The notes under the pieces are model-generated. The model made no database searches, was not told the origin of the DNA, and was given only the letters and a program-made list of their open reading frames with translations. Shown in pieces: positions 52,879 to 64,000 of a stretch of 64,000 nt of DNA. Within the stretch, counting starts at the first letter, position 1; each line of letters starts with the position of its first letter. The stretch lies in NCBI RefSeq assembly GCF_001983995.1, contig NZ_CP019450.1:2418001-2482000 (forward strand), read 5' to 3'. This stretch comes from Halioglobus japonicus (GTDB lineage: Bacteria > Pseudomonadota > Gammaproteobacteria > Pseudomonadales > Halieaceae). The position numbers were made by a program, and so were the translations under genes.

Positions 52879-53327
52879 TGCATCCTGTTCGCAAACAACG
52901 TCTGATCCTGGTGCTGTTTATTGTTGTGTTTTCCAGCGCGGCGATTGGCCTGGTGGCCTATGCGCTGCGCGGCAATATCAACCTGTTTTTTCCGCCGGCA
53001 GAAGTGGCTGCGGGCAAGGCCCCGATCGGTCAGGCGATCCGGGTCGGCGGTATGGTGAAAGAGGGTAGCGTTACCCGCAGTGATAACAGTCTCGAAGTGT
53101 ATTTCGTGATCACCGATTTCAGCGCCGATGTGCCGGTCACTTATGAAGGGATTCTCCCGGATCTGTTCGATGAAGGGCAGGGGGCGGTTGCTTCCGGGAA
53201 GCTCGACGCCGATGGGGTGTTGCGTGCCACGGAGGTGCTCGCCAAGCATGACGAGAACTATATGCCGCCGGAAGTGGCGGATGCGCTGGAAAAGTCAGGC
53301 TTTGACCACAAGGGGGTGAAACAATGA
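52878..53327 (+). CDS. ccmE: Cytochrome c-type biogenesis heme chaperone CcmE
   Basis: 149-residue periplasmic chaperone with N-terminal anchor ([20 protein letters not shown]). It binds heme covalently through a histidine; here His124 in [14 protein letters not shown]. Preceding [11 protein letters not shown] and [16 protein letters not shown] are hallmarks. ATG 52878 overlaps the ccmD stop. Confidence 0.95.
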   Translation: MHPVRKQRLILVLFIVVFSSAAIGLVAYALRGNINLFFPPAEVAAGKAPIGQAIRVGGMVKEGSVTRSDNSLEVYFVITDFSADVPVTYEGILPDLFDEGQGAVASGKLDADGVLRATEVLAKHDENYMPPEVADALEKSGFDHKGVKQ

Positions 53328-55297
53328 TCCCTGAGTTAGGGCTGTTCTCCCAGATCGTTGGTCTGGGCATGGCGATTGCGCTCACCCTGATTCCTGCCTG
53401 GGGCGCCTGGCGCGGTCATCAGGCGTCTATGCAGTTGGGCCCCGGGCTCGCTGCGGGTATGACCTTCTTTATCACGCTGTCCTTTATCTGCCTGAGTATT
53501 GCTTTTGTGCAGGACGACTTTTCTGTGGCCCTGGTGGCCAATAACAGCAATACCCTGTTGCCAATGGTGTACAAGCTTTGCGCGGTGTTTGGCAACCATG
53601 AGGGCTCGATGCTGCTGTGGAGTCTGATCCTGTGTTTGTGGACTCTTGCGGTCGCGATTTTCAGTCCCTCGTTGCCGCTGGTGTTCAAGGCGCGGGTGCT
53701 TTCGGTCATGGGCGCCATTGCGGTCGGTTTCCTGTCATTTTCGCTGTTCACCTCCAATCCATTTGCGCGGCTCCTGCCAGGCATTCCCGCCGAGGGCAGT
53801 GACCTCAATCCCTTGTTGCAAGACCCGGGCATGATTATTCACCCGCCTTTGCTTTACATCGGTTACGCGGGTTTTTCGGTAGCCTTTGCCTTCGCCATTG
53901 CGGCGTTGCTTGGTGGTCGACTCGATGCTGCCTGGGCTCGCTGGTCGCGGCCCTGGACCAATGTTGCCTGGGCGTTTCTCAGCCTCGGTATCATGCTCGG
54001 CAGTTGGTGGGCTTACTATGAGCTGGGCTGGGGCGGCTGGTGGTTCTGGGATCCGGTAGAAAATGCGTCGTTTATGCCCTGGCTGGCAGGGACGGCACTT
54101 ATTCACTCGCTGGCGGTGACCGAGAAGCGAGGCCTGTTCAAGAGCTGGACGGTACTGCTGGCGATCTTCGCCTTTTCGCTGTGTCTGTTGGGTACCTTCC
54201 TGGTGCGCTCCGGGGTGATTACCTCGGTGCACGCCTTCGCCAACGATCCCGAGCGCGGCGTCTTTATTCTGGTATTCCTGGCCATTGTGGTCGGCGGGTC
54301 ACTGACCCTGTACGCGCTGCGCGCGCCGGCCGTGGCCAGCCGGGTAACGTTTGCCTGGGTGTCGCGGGAATCCCTATTGTTGCTCAACAATGTCGTGTTC
54401 TTGGTGGCAACGCTGACAGTTTTGTTCGGTACCTTGTTCCCGCTGCTGATGGATGCTCTGGGCGGTGGTAAGTACTCGGTGGGGCCACCTTATTTTAACG
54501 CGGTATTTGTGCCGCTGATGGCGCTGTTGGTGCCCTTTATGGGGGTGGGCCCGATTTCCCGGTGGAAGAAAGACACGCCGGCGCGGTGGCGCAGTGAATT
54601 GTTGCTGCCCCTGGCGGTGGCCGTGGTCTGCGCTCTGACCCTGCCGCTGTTCGGCGCAGATTACAACCTGTGGGTGGCGCTGGCGGTGCTGCTGGCAGGG
54701 TGGTTGGTGTTCGGTTTGGCCAGAGACTGCTGGAACCGGGTGAAAACTGCCAGCGATATTGGCCGCGGATTCCGCCGTCTGCCTGCCAGTTACTGGGGGA
54801 TGGTGACCGCCCACCTGGGCTTTGCCGCATGCATCGTCGGCGTTGTTGCCACCAGTCAGTACAGTGTTGAACACGACCTCAAAATGCAGCCGGGCGACGT
54901 GGAAACGGTCGCCGGTTATGAGTTCCGCTTTGTCGAAGTTGCGCCGGTTCGCGGCCCCAATTACGTCGCCGATGAGGCCCGCTTCGAGGTGAGTCGCGAT
55001 GGCAAGTTTGTGGCCCGGTTGGCGCCCCAGAAGCGCCGCTACCTCGCCGGTGGCTCGATCATGACTGAGGCGGCCATCGATCCCGGCCTGTTCCGCGACC
55101 TCTACGTGGCCATGGGTGAGCCCATTGGTGCGGACGGTGCGTGGGCCATCCGCCTGCACTACAAGCCGATGGTGCGCTGGATGTGGCTGGGCGCCATACT
55201 GATGGCACTGGGTGGCTTTACGACCGTGGCAGACAAGCGCTATCGCACTCGCAGGGCCGTGACTGCACCTGTCTCTGGAGCCCAGTATGCCGGCTAG
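53324..55297 (+). CDS. ccmF: Heme lyase subunit CcmF
   Basis: 657-residue membrane protein joining heme to apocytochrome c with CcmH and CcmI. The WWD domain reads [20 protein letters not shown]; other matches are [16 protein letters not shown] and [21 protein letters not shown] periplasmic loop near the C-terminus holds [20 protein letters not shown]. Fourteen or so helices. Overlaps ccmE by 4 bp. Confidence 0.96.
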   Translation: MIPELGLFSQIVGLGMAIALTLIPAWGAWRGHQASMQLGPGLAAGMTFFITLSFICLSIAFVQDDFSVALVANNSNTLLPMVYKLCAVFGNHEGSMLLWSLILCLWTLAVAIFSPSLPLVFKARVLSVMGAIAVGFLSFSLFTSNPFARLLPGIPAEGSDLNPLLQDPGMIIHPPLLYIGYAGFSVAFAFAIAALLGGRLDAAWARWSRPWTNVAWAFLSLGIMLGSWWAYYELGWGGWWFWDPVENASFMPWLAGTALIHSLAVTEKRGLFKSWTVLLAIFAFSLCLLGTFLVRSGVITSVHAFANDPERGVFILVFLAIVVGGSLTLYALRAPAVASRVTFAWVSRESLLLLNNVVFLVATLTVLFGTLFPLLMDALGGGKYSVGPPYFNAVFVPLMALLVPFMGVGPISRWKKDTPARWRSELLLPLAVAVVCALTLPLFGADYNLWVALAVLLAGWLVFGLARDCWNRVKTASDIGRGFRRLPASYWGMVTAHLGFAACIVGVVATSQYSVEHDLKMQPGDVETVAGYEFRFVEVAPVRGPNYVADEARFEVSRDGKFVARLAPQKRRYLAGGSIMTEAAIDPGLFRDLYVAMGEPIGADGAWAIRLHYKPMVRWMWLGAILMALGGFTTVADKRYRTRRAVTAPVSGAQYAG

Positions 55298-55829
55298 ATT
55301 AAAGCTGTTTTTGCCGCTGATTTTGTTTGCGGTGCTGGCAGCGTTTCTGCTCCGTGGCCTGCAACTGGATCCTACGGAATTGCCCTCGGCCTTGATAGAT
55401 CAGCCCTTGCCCGCGTTTTCTCTGACTGCGTTGGGGAGTGGCGAAGCGCTCACCCGTGAATCTGTGACCGGCCAGGTGGCACTGTTTAATGTGTGGGCCA
55501 CCTGGTGTGTGTCCTGTCGGGTGGAACACCCTTACCTGACCGACCTGGGTGCCGCCGGTGTAGCTATTTATGGCGTTAACTACAAAGACGATGACGCCGC
55601 TGCCATCACCTGGCTGGAGCAGCTCGGCGATCCCTATATTCTCAGCATCGCCGACCGCGAGGGCACTCTGGGGCTGGATCTGGGGGTCTACGGCGCCCCT
55701 GAAACCTACCTGGTGGATGCAGCCGGTGTTGTGCGTTATCGCCATGTGGGTGTGGTTGATGAGCGGGTCTGGACCACGATTCTGGCGCCCATTTACCGGG
55801 AGCTGGGTGGACAGGGAGGCCCTCAGTAA
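55287..55829 (+). CDS. ccmG: Periplasmic thiol:disulfide reductase CcmG/DsbE
   Basis: 180-residue membrane-anchored thioredoxin-like protein reducing apocytochrome or CcmH disulfides. Active site WATWCVSCRVEH (C-x2-C), with YGVNYKDDDAAA and the cis-proline region LGVYGAPETYLVD, typical of CcmG. Starts inside the end of ccmF. Confidence 0.94.
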   Translation: MPARLKLFLPLILFAVLAAFLLRGLQLDPTELPSALIDQPLPAFSLTALGSGEALTRESVTGQVALFNVWATWCVSCRVEHPYLTDLGAAGVAIYGVNYKDDDAAAITWLEQLGDPYILSIADREGTLGLDLGVYGAPETYLVDAAGVVRYRHVGVVDERVWTTILAPIYRELGGQGGPQ

Positions 55830-56290
55830 TGCGTTTTGTTATTGCCTTGTTGGTGTTTGTCAGTATTGCTGCCCAGGCGGTGATCGAAACCTATGAGTTC
55901 AGCGATCCGGCGTTGGAAGAACGCTATCGGCAGCTCAGCGCCGAATTGCGCTGCCCCAAGTGTCAGAACCAGAATATTGCCGATTCCAATGCGCCGATTT
56001 CCCAGGACTTGCGCCGGCTGCTCTATGAGCAACTGGAGGCAGGCGCATCCGACGAGGAAATTCTTGAGTACATGGTCGCGCGCTACGGCGAGTTTGTGCG
56101 CTATCGGCCCAGCTACGATGGCGCCACCCTGATTCTGTGGCTGGCCCCCCTGGGGTTGCTGGTGCTCGCGCTGGTGGGTGTGGTGGCGACCCTGCGTGGG
56201 CGCCGCAGCATGAGTGAGGAAGCGCTGCTTGACCCCGGTCAGCAGCAGCGACTGGATGAACTACTGGAGCAGGCAGGGCAGGATAAATGA
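55829..56290 (+). CDS. ccmH: Cytochrome c biogenesis protein CcmH
   Basis: 153 residues with a signal sequence, the thiol motif LRCPKCQNQNIADSNAPI (C-x2-C) and a C-terminal helix (LILWLAPLGLLVLALVGVVA). This is the short form of CcmH with CcmI encoded separately, unlike the E. coli fusion. ATG shares the last base of ccmG stop. Confidence 0.94.
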   Translation: MRFVIALLVFVSIAAQAVIETYEFSDPALEERYRQLSAELRCPKCQNQNIADSNAPISQDLRRLLYEQLEAGASDEEILEYMVARYGEFVRYRPSYDGATLILWLAPLGLLVLALVGVVATLRGRRSMSEEALLDPGQQQRLDELLEQAGQDK

Positions 56291-57477
56291 CGCTGTTTTT
56301 GGCGGGCTGTGTTGCCCTGGTCTTGTTGTCGGGGCTGTTCTACCTGCGCCCGCGCGCCGTTGAGAGCAGTGCCGAGGACCTGCAGCAGGCCAATCTCGAA
56401 GCGTATCGCCTGCGCCAGCAGGAGCTGGCCGAAGAGGGTGCTAGCGACCTTTTGGACGACGCCAGGTTGCGCCTGCTGGAAGACGATGAGTCTGCCATCG
56501 GCGAGACTGCTACCGCGCCGGACGTTGGGCGTTTTCCCGCCTGGGTCCTACTGCTGGCCCTCGCGGTATTCAGCGGCGGTGTTTATCTCCAGCTGGGTGC
56601 CATTGCGGATGTGCAGATCACTAGCGAATTGCGCGGTCTGGGCGATCAGAGTTCGCCGGAGCAAATGCAGTCGCTGATACGCTCCATCGAATCTCGCGCT
56701 GCTTCGCGCCCGCAAAATCTGCACTACCGGGCTTTGCTGGGCCGTTATTACATGGGACAGCAGGACTACCCCAAGGCAGCTGAGGTCTACGACGCGCTGT
56801 CGATGGCGGCACCCGAAGATGCCCAAGCGCTGGCCTACGCGGCCCAGGCACACTATCTGGCGGCGAATCGACAGCTCGACGACAGTGCACGGATGCGCGC
56901 CGAGCGCGCGCTGGCCATAGACCCGCACAATCGCACGGCGCTGGGGCTGTTGGGAATGGCCTCTTACGAACAGGCGCAGTACCGTGCTGCCGTGGAGTAT
57001 TGGCAGCGATTGATCGCTGTAGAGCCGCCCGGTTCGGAAGCAGCCCGCATGATCGAGGGCATTATCAATCAGGCCCGTGCCAAGCTGGGTGAGCCGGTAC
57101 CGGAATTGCCTGAGCCAGAGGTCGCGGCGGTATCGGGTGCCGGCGTATCGGTGCGGGTGGTTGCTCCGGAGGGGGCCGGCATTGCCCCCGGTGACAGCGT
57201 GTTTGTGCTGGCGCGCAACGCGGAGTCTGACAGCCGTATGCCAATTGCAGTACAGCGTCGCAGTGGCGCTGAATTGCCACTCGAATTGCGCCTGGACGAT
57301 GGCAGTTCCATGGCTGGACAGAAGCTGTCAGAAGCTGCTTCGGTCGTGGTTGTCGTCCAGGTGTCGCCCTCGGGCCAGCCTGGTGAGGTTAATGCAAGCT
57401 GGATCGGGCAGGCCGGACCCCTGGCGCCCAGTGACGCGGCCGACATGGTCGAGATCGTGCTCGCACCCCGGGGCTAG
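56287..57477 (+). CDS. ccmI: Cytochrome c biogenesis factor CcmI (TPR protein)
   Basis: 396 residues. Two N-terminal helices, a leucine-zipper-like cytosolic loop and periplasmic TPR repeats (YRALLGRYYMGQQDYPKAAE; HNRTALGLLGMASYEQAQYR in sense), then a C-terminal beta domain with VRVVAPEGAGIAPGDSVFVL. It holds apocytochromes for CcmF. Last gene of the ccm operon. Confidence 0.92.
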   Translation: MTLFLAGCVALVLLSGLFYLRPRAVESSAEDLQQANLEAYRLRQQELAEEGASDLLDDARLRLLEDDESAIGETATAPDVGRFPAWVLLLALAVFSGGVYLQLGAIADVQITSELRGLGDQSSPEQMQSLIRSIESRAASRPQNLHYRALLGRYYMGQQDYPKAAEVYDALSMAAPEDAQALAYAAQAHYLAANRQLDDSARMRAERALAIDPHNRTALGLLGMASYEQAQYRAAVEYWQRLIAVEPPGSEAARMIEGIINQARAKLGEPVPELPEPEVAAVSGAGVSVRVVAPEGAGIAPGDSVFVLARNAESDSRMPIAVQRRSGAELPLELRLDDGSSMAGQKLSEAASVVVVVQVSPSGQPGEVNASWIGQAGPLAPSDAADMVEIVLAPRG

Positions 57478-57642
57478 CCCCTGTAGCTATCGCTAAATTT
57501 CAGCCTTTTTGCCCTCTGGGCATAGTGTTGTACCAGCAAAGCCTATACACTACATCTTGTGTTTCCAGGGAAGGGTGCATTTATCCAATTCCCCGGGAAA
57601 AGTTATAAAAAACAGCAAGATAGGGCGGGCACCTAAAGTTCT

Positions 57643-60600
57643 ATGAGACTCAAGTCGATCAAGCTGGCAGGGTTCAAGTCTTTCGTCGATCCCACGACGG
57701 TGAATTTCCCCAGCAATATGTGCGCTGTCGTAGGCCCGAATGGCTGCGGAAAATCCAACGTAATTGACGCCGTGCGGTGGGTGATGGGCGAGAGCTCCGC
57801 CAAGAACCTGCGCGGCGAATCGATGACGGACGTTATTTTCAACGGCTCCGTGAATCGCCAGCCGGTGGGCCAGGCGTCCATCGAACTGATTTTCGACAAT
57901 ACCGATGGTGGCGTGGGCGGCGAATATGCCAGCTATGCGGAAATTTCCATCAAGCGCCAGGTCAGCCGTGAGGGCCAGTCCGAGTACTTCCTCAACGGCA
58001 CCAAATGCCGTCGCCGCGATATTACGGACATCTTCCTCGGCACCGGTCTCGGACCCCGCAGTTACGCGATTATTGAACAGGGCATGATCTCGCGCCTGAT
58101 TGAGTCCAAGCCCGAAGAGCTGCGGATTTTCATCGAAGAGGCGGCGGGCATCTCCAAGTACAAGGAGCGTCGCAAGGAAACCGAGAGCCGGATGCGGCGT
58201 ACCCTCGAGAACCTGGAACGTCTCACCGATCTGCGCGAGGAGCTGGAACGCCAGCTTTCACACCTGAAGCGCCAGGCAGCGGCCGCCGAGAAATACGCCG
58301 AATACAAGGAAGAGGAACGCAGCTACAAGGCGCAGCTGCAGGCCCTGCAATGGCAGGAACTTGACGGCCAGGTTCGCGAGATCACCCAGGCGATCGGCGA
58401 GTTGGAGGTCAAGCTTGAGGCGGTGCACGCGGAACACCAGAACGTCGATACCTCAATCGAACAGTATCGCGTGGAGCACACCGATCGCACCGACGCCTTT
58501 AACAAGGTGCAGGGCAATTACTATGCGCTGGGCTCAGAAGTGGCGCGCATAGAGCAAACCATCAAGCACCAGCAGGAGCGCAGCAGCCAGTTGCAGGAAG
58601 ATTTGCAGCAAACGTCCACCAGTTTGCAGCAGGCCGAAGGGCACCTCGGCGAAGACCGCGACAAGCTGGTGGTCTGGGAAGAGGAAATCGAAACACTCAG
58701 CCCGGAACTGGAAATGCTCCAGGAAGTGGAAGAAGCCTCAGCCGAGGCCCTGGTGCAGGCCGAGGAGGCCATGCACACCTGGCAGAACCAGTGGGATGAG
58801 TTTAACCACACCGCCGCGGCCCGCGCCAGCAGGCAGAAGTACAGCAGTCACGCATTCAGCATCTGGAGCAGGTTTTGCAGCGGCTCCAGGATCGCACCGG
58901 TCAGCTTGAGCAGGAGAAGGAGGCGCTCGCCCCGGGCCCTGCGGACGACGAGATCGAGACTCTGGGCGAGCAGATCGCCGAGATCGAGCTGGTCATGGCG
59001 GAGCACGAAAACAGCAGCGACACCGTGGTGGAGCAGATCAACAGCAACCGCCAGCGCAGCGGCGAGCTGTCTGGCGAATTGAACGATATTCGCTCCAGCT
59101 TGCAGCAACTGCGCGGCCGCCAGGCTTCCCTGGAAGCACTGCAACAAGCGGCGATGGAAGACGGTAGCGCCGACGTCGGCGAATGGCTGCAGGCCCAACA
59201 GGTGGCGGACAAACCCGCCTGCTGGAGCAGTTGCAGGTCGATGATGGTTGGCAGCTGGCAGTAGAAACCGTGCTGGGCGACTACCTGCAGGCTGTTTGTG
59301 TCGATGACCTGGGTGCGCTGGGAACCATGTTGGGCTCACTCGAGCAGGGTCAGCTGGCCCTGGTGGAAGGAGGTGCAGAGACACCTGCGGGCGGTGACTA
59401 CCTACTGTCCAAGGTGCGCAGCAGTGGCGCGGCCTCGGCCTTGCTGGCCGGCGTGAAGGTTGCCGATGACCTGGCGCAAGCCATGGCTATGCGCGCTGCT
59501 TTGACTGCCCAGGAATCTATTATTACTCGCGATGGCGTCTGGGTCGGACCGAACTGGTTGCGTGTTACGCGCCTGAGTGACCAGCAGGGCGGGGTGATTG
59601 CCCGCCAGCAGGAGCTGGAAGAACTAGAGCAGCAGATCGCTGCCTCCGATGCGCGCGAAGAACAGGTACAAGCGGAGCTGGCGCGTTGCCAGGAAGAGCA
59701 GAAACGCTGCGAAGAACAGCGCGAGAACAGCCAGCGCGAATTGCAGGTGGCCACCCGTCAGCACGCTGAGTTGGGTTCGCAGCTGTCCGCCATGCAGGCC
59801 AAAGTAGAGCAGATAAGTGCCCGGCGCGAGCGGCTCAACGCGGATATCGATGACGCCCGCGCGCAGTTTCGCAACGAGCAGGAATCCATTGCCGAGGCGA
59901 GGCAATTGCTGTCTGAAGCCATTGAAAGCATGGAGTCAGATTCACAGCGGCGAGAAGACTTGTTGTCGGTTCGCGATGAAACCCGAGGCACCCTGGATAC
60001 CTGTCGCCAGAAAGCGCGGCATGACAAGGACGCCTCGCATCAGGCGGCCATGCGTCATCAATCCTTGCGCACGCAACTGGATTCCATGCGCGACTCTATC
60101 GACCGCACCAATCGGCAGGTGGCCCAGCTGCGTGAGCGGCGCGACCAGCTGCAACAGACCATGCGCGACAATGACAACCCCCTGGACGAACTGCAGGAGC
60201 AGCTCGAGGCGCAACTGGAATTGCGCCTGCAATCAGAGGGCGAGCTGACCGAAGCCCGCCAGGCTGTGTCGGAGGTGGAGCACAAACTGCGCGAAGCCGA
60301 GCAGCAGCGCGCTGGTATCGAGCACCGCGCCGAGTCGGTGCGCAGCCAGTTGGAGAAGCAGCGCCTGAGCAACCAAAGCCTACAGGTGCAGCGCGAGAAC
60401 ATTCACCAGCAGCTGCGTGATGCCGAGCAGGATCTGGAGGCCGTGCTCAGCGGTATGCCGGAGGAGGCCAATCAGGAAGCCTGGCAGCGCGAGCTGGAGC
60501 GCATTGCTAATCGGATTGCGCGTCTCGGCCCGATTAACCTGGCAGCGATTGATGAGTACAACCTGCAGTCAGAGCGCAAGAACTATCTCGACGCGCAGAA

Positions 60601-61138
60601 CGACGATCTAGAAACCGCGTTGAATACCCTGGAAAATGCCATTCGCAAGATCGACAAGGAAACGCGCAACCGTTTCCAGGAAACGTTCGACAAGGTGAAT
60701 ACGGGGCTTCAGGAACTCTTCCCCCGCGTGTTTGGCGGCGGTAGTGCCTACCTGGAGATGACGGGCGAGGATCTGCTCGACACGGGTATCTCCATCATGG
60801 CCAGACCACCGGGTAAGAAAAACAGCACTATTCACCTGCTGTCCGGTGGCGAGAAAGCACTGACAGCTATCGCCCTGGTATTCTCCATCTTCCAGCTGAA
60901 CCCGGCACCTTTCTGTATGCTGGATGAGGTTGATGCACCGCTGGATGATGCCAACACCGGTCGCTATGCGCGAATGGTGAAAGAGATGTCAGAGAAGGTG
61001 CAGTTTATTTACATTACCCATAACAAGATCTCCATGGAACAGGCGGATCAACTCATGGGTGTCACCATGCACGAGCCGGGGGTTTCGCGCCTGGTGACTG
61101 TAGACGTAGAAGAAGCAGCAGAACTGGCAGCGAGCTGA
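57643..61138 (+). CDS. smc: Chromosome partition protein SMC, broken by two frameshifts as read
   Basis: ATPase that organises chromosomes with ScpA/B. Head N-part: Walker A VGPNGCGKSNVIDAVRWV near residue 32; long coiled coils; hinge around LLEQLQVDDGWQLAVETVLG; head C-part LLSGGEKALTAIALVFSIF and FCMLDEVDAPLDDANTGR. The frame changes at the CCC runs 58820-58822 and 59214-59216. With one C restored at each the three pieces join as a 1,165-residue protein, the normal SMC length; the joints read HTAAAPRQQAEVQQS and VADKPRLLEQLQ. Directly precedes zipA, a common order in gammaproteobacteria. Confidence 0.92.
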
Positions 61139-61144
61139 TAAAGC

Positions 61145-64000
<2,856 letters not shown>

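Overview
The window reads as chromosomal DNA of a marine gammaproteobacterium. Features pointing that way are the tail of a Na+-NQR locus (apbE, nqrM), a complete lolCDE, msbA-lpxK-kdsB, the tusDCBE relay, an RNase E/RluC divergent pair and a full ccmABCDEFGHI operon. The overall protein style resembles Cellvibrionales/Halieaceae (OM60/NOR5-like), but that placement is inference. The flanking DNA is GC-rich; the 27.1-34.8 kb stretch is visibly more AT-rich.

Layout. 1-4 kb: end of the Nqr accessory genes, then lolC-lolD-lolE for lipoprotein release. 4-15.4 kb: comEC, exbB-exbD, msbA, lpxK, kdsB, a low-molecular-weight phosphatase, murB, uvrC and pgsA, a tightly overlapping envelope/repair run. 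15.5-15.9 kb: tRNA-Gly and tRNA-Cys behind a strong promoter, each followed by an echo of its own 3' end. 16-23.6 kb: two unknown proteins, a sirtuin, and a set often seen with light/oxidative-stress regulation (epimerase, flavin-type oxidase, DUF523/DUF1722 protein, MerR-type regulator) but without a photolyase; then a lipoprotein and an NSS transporter. 23.6-26.8 kb: a large AsmA-like protein.

27.0-34.8 kb is the accessory region. It starts at the 3' end of tRNA-Leu(UAA) and ends at a perfect 16-bp copy of that end, so it looks like an integrated island. No integrase is visible. Inside it is a run of promoterless-looking small genes separated by integron attC sites, all in one direction. 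Most R'' boxes are the reverse complement of the R' box that opens the same cassette, as expected of true cassettes. It is best described as a cassette array without an integron integrase (CALIN-like), with dispersed hairpin repeats, an M50/DUF3267-like membrane protein and a decayed gene alongside.

34.8-43.9 kb: dUTPase, a winged-helix protein, trmA, ybiB, tusEBCD, a BAX-inhibitor-like membrane protein and several small metabolic or stress genes. 44-49.6 kb: tRNA-Ser, rne, rluC, a HAD phosphatase. 49.7-64 kb: ttcA, the cytochrome c maturation operon, smc, zipA and the start of ligA.

Five single-base losses, all inside C or G runs, break lolC, the AsmA-like gene, ccmC and smc (twice). Restoring one C or G in each gives full-length family members. 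Because lolC and smc are normally needed for growth, these look like homopolymer errors in the read sequence rather than real mutations.
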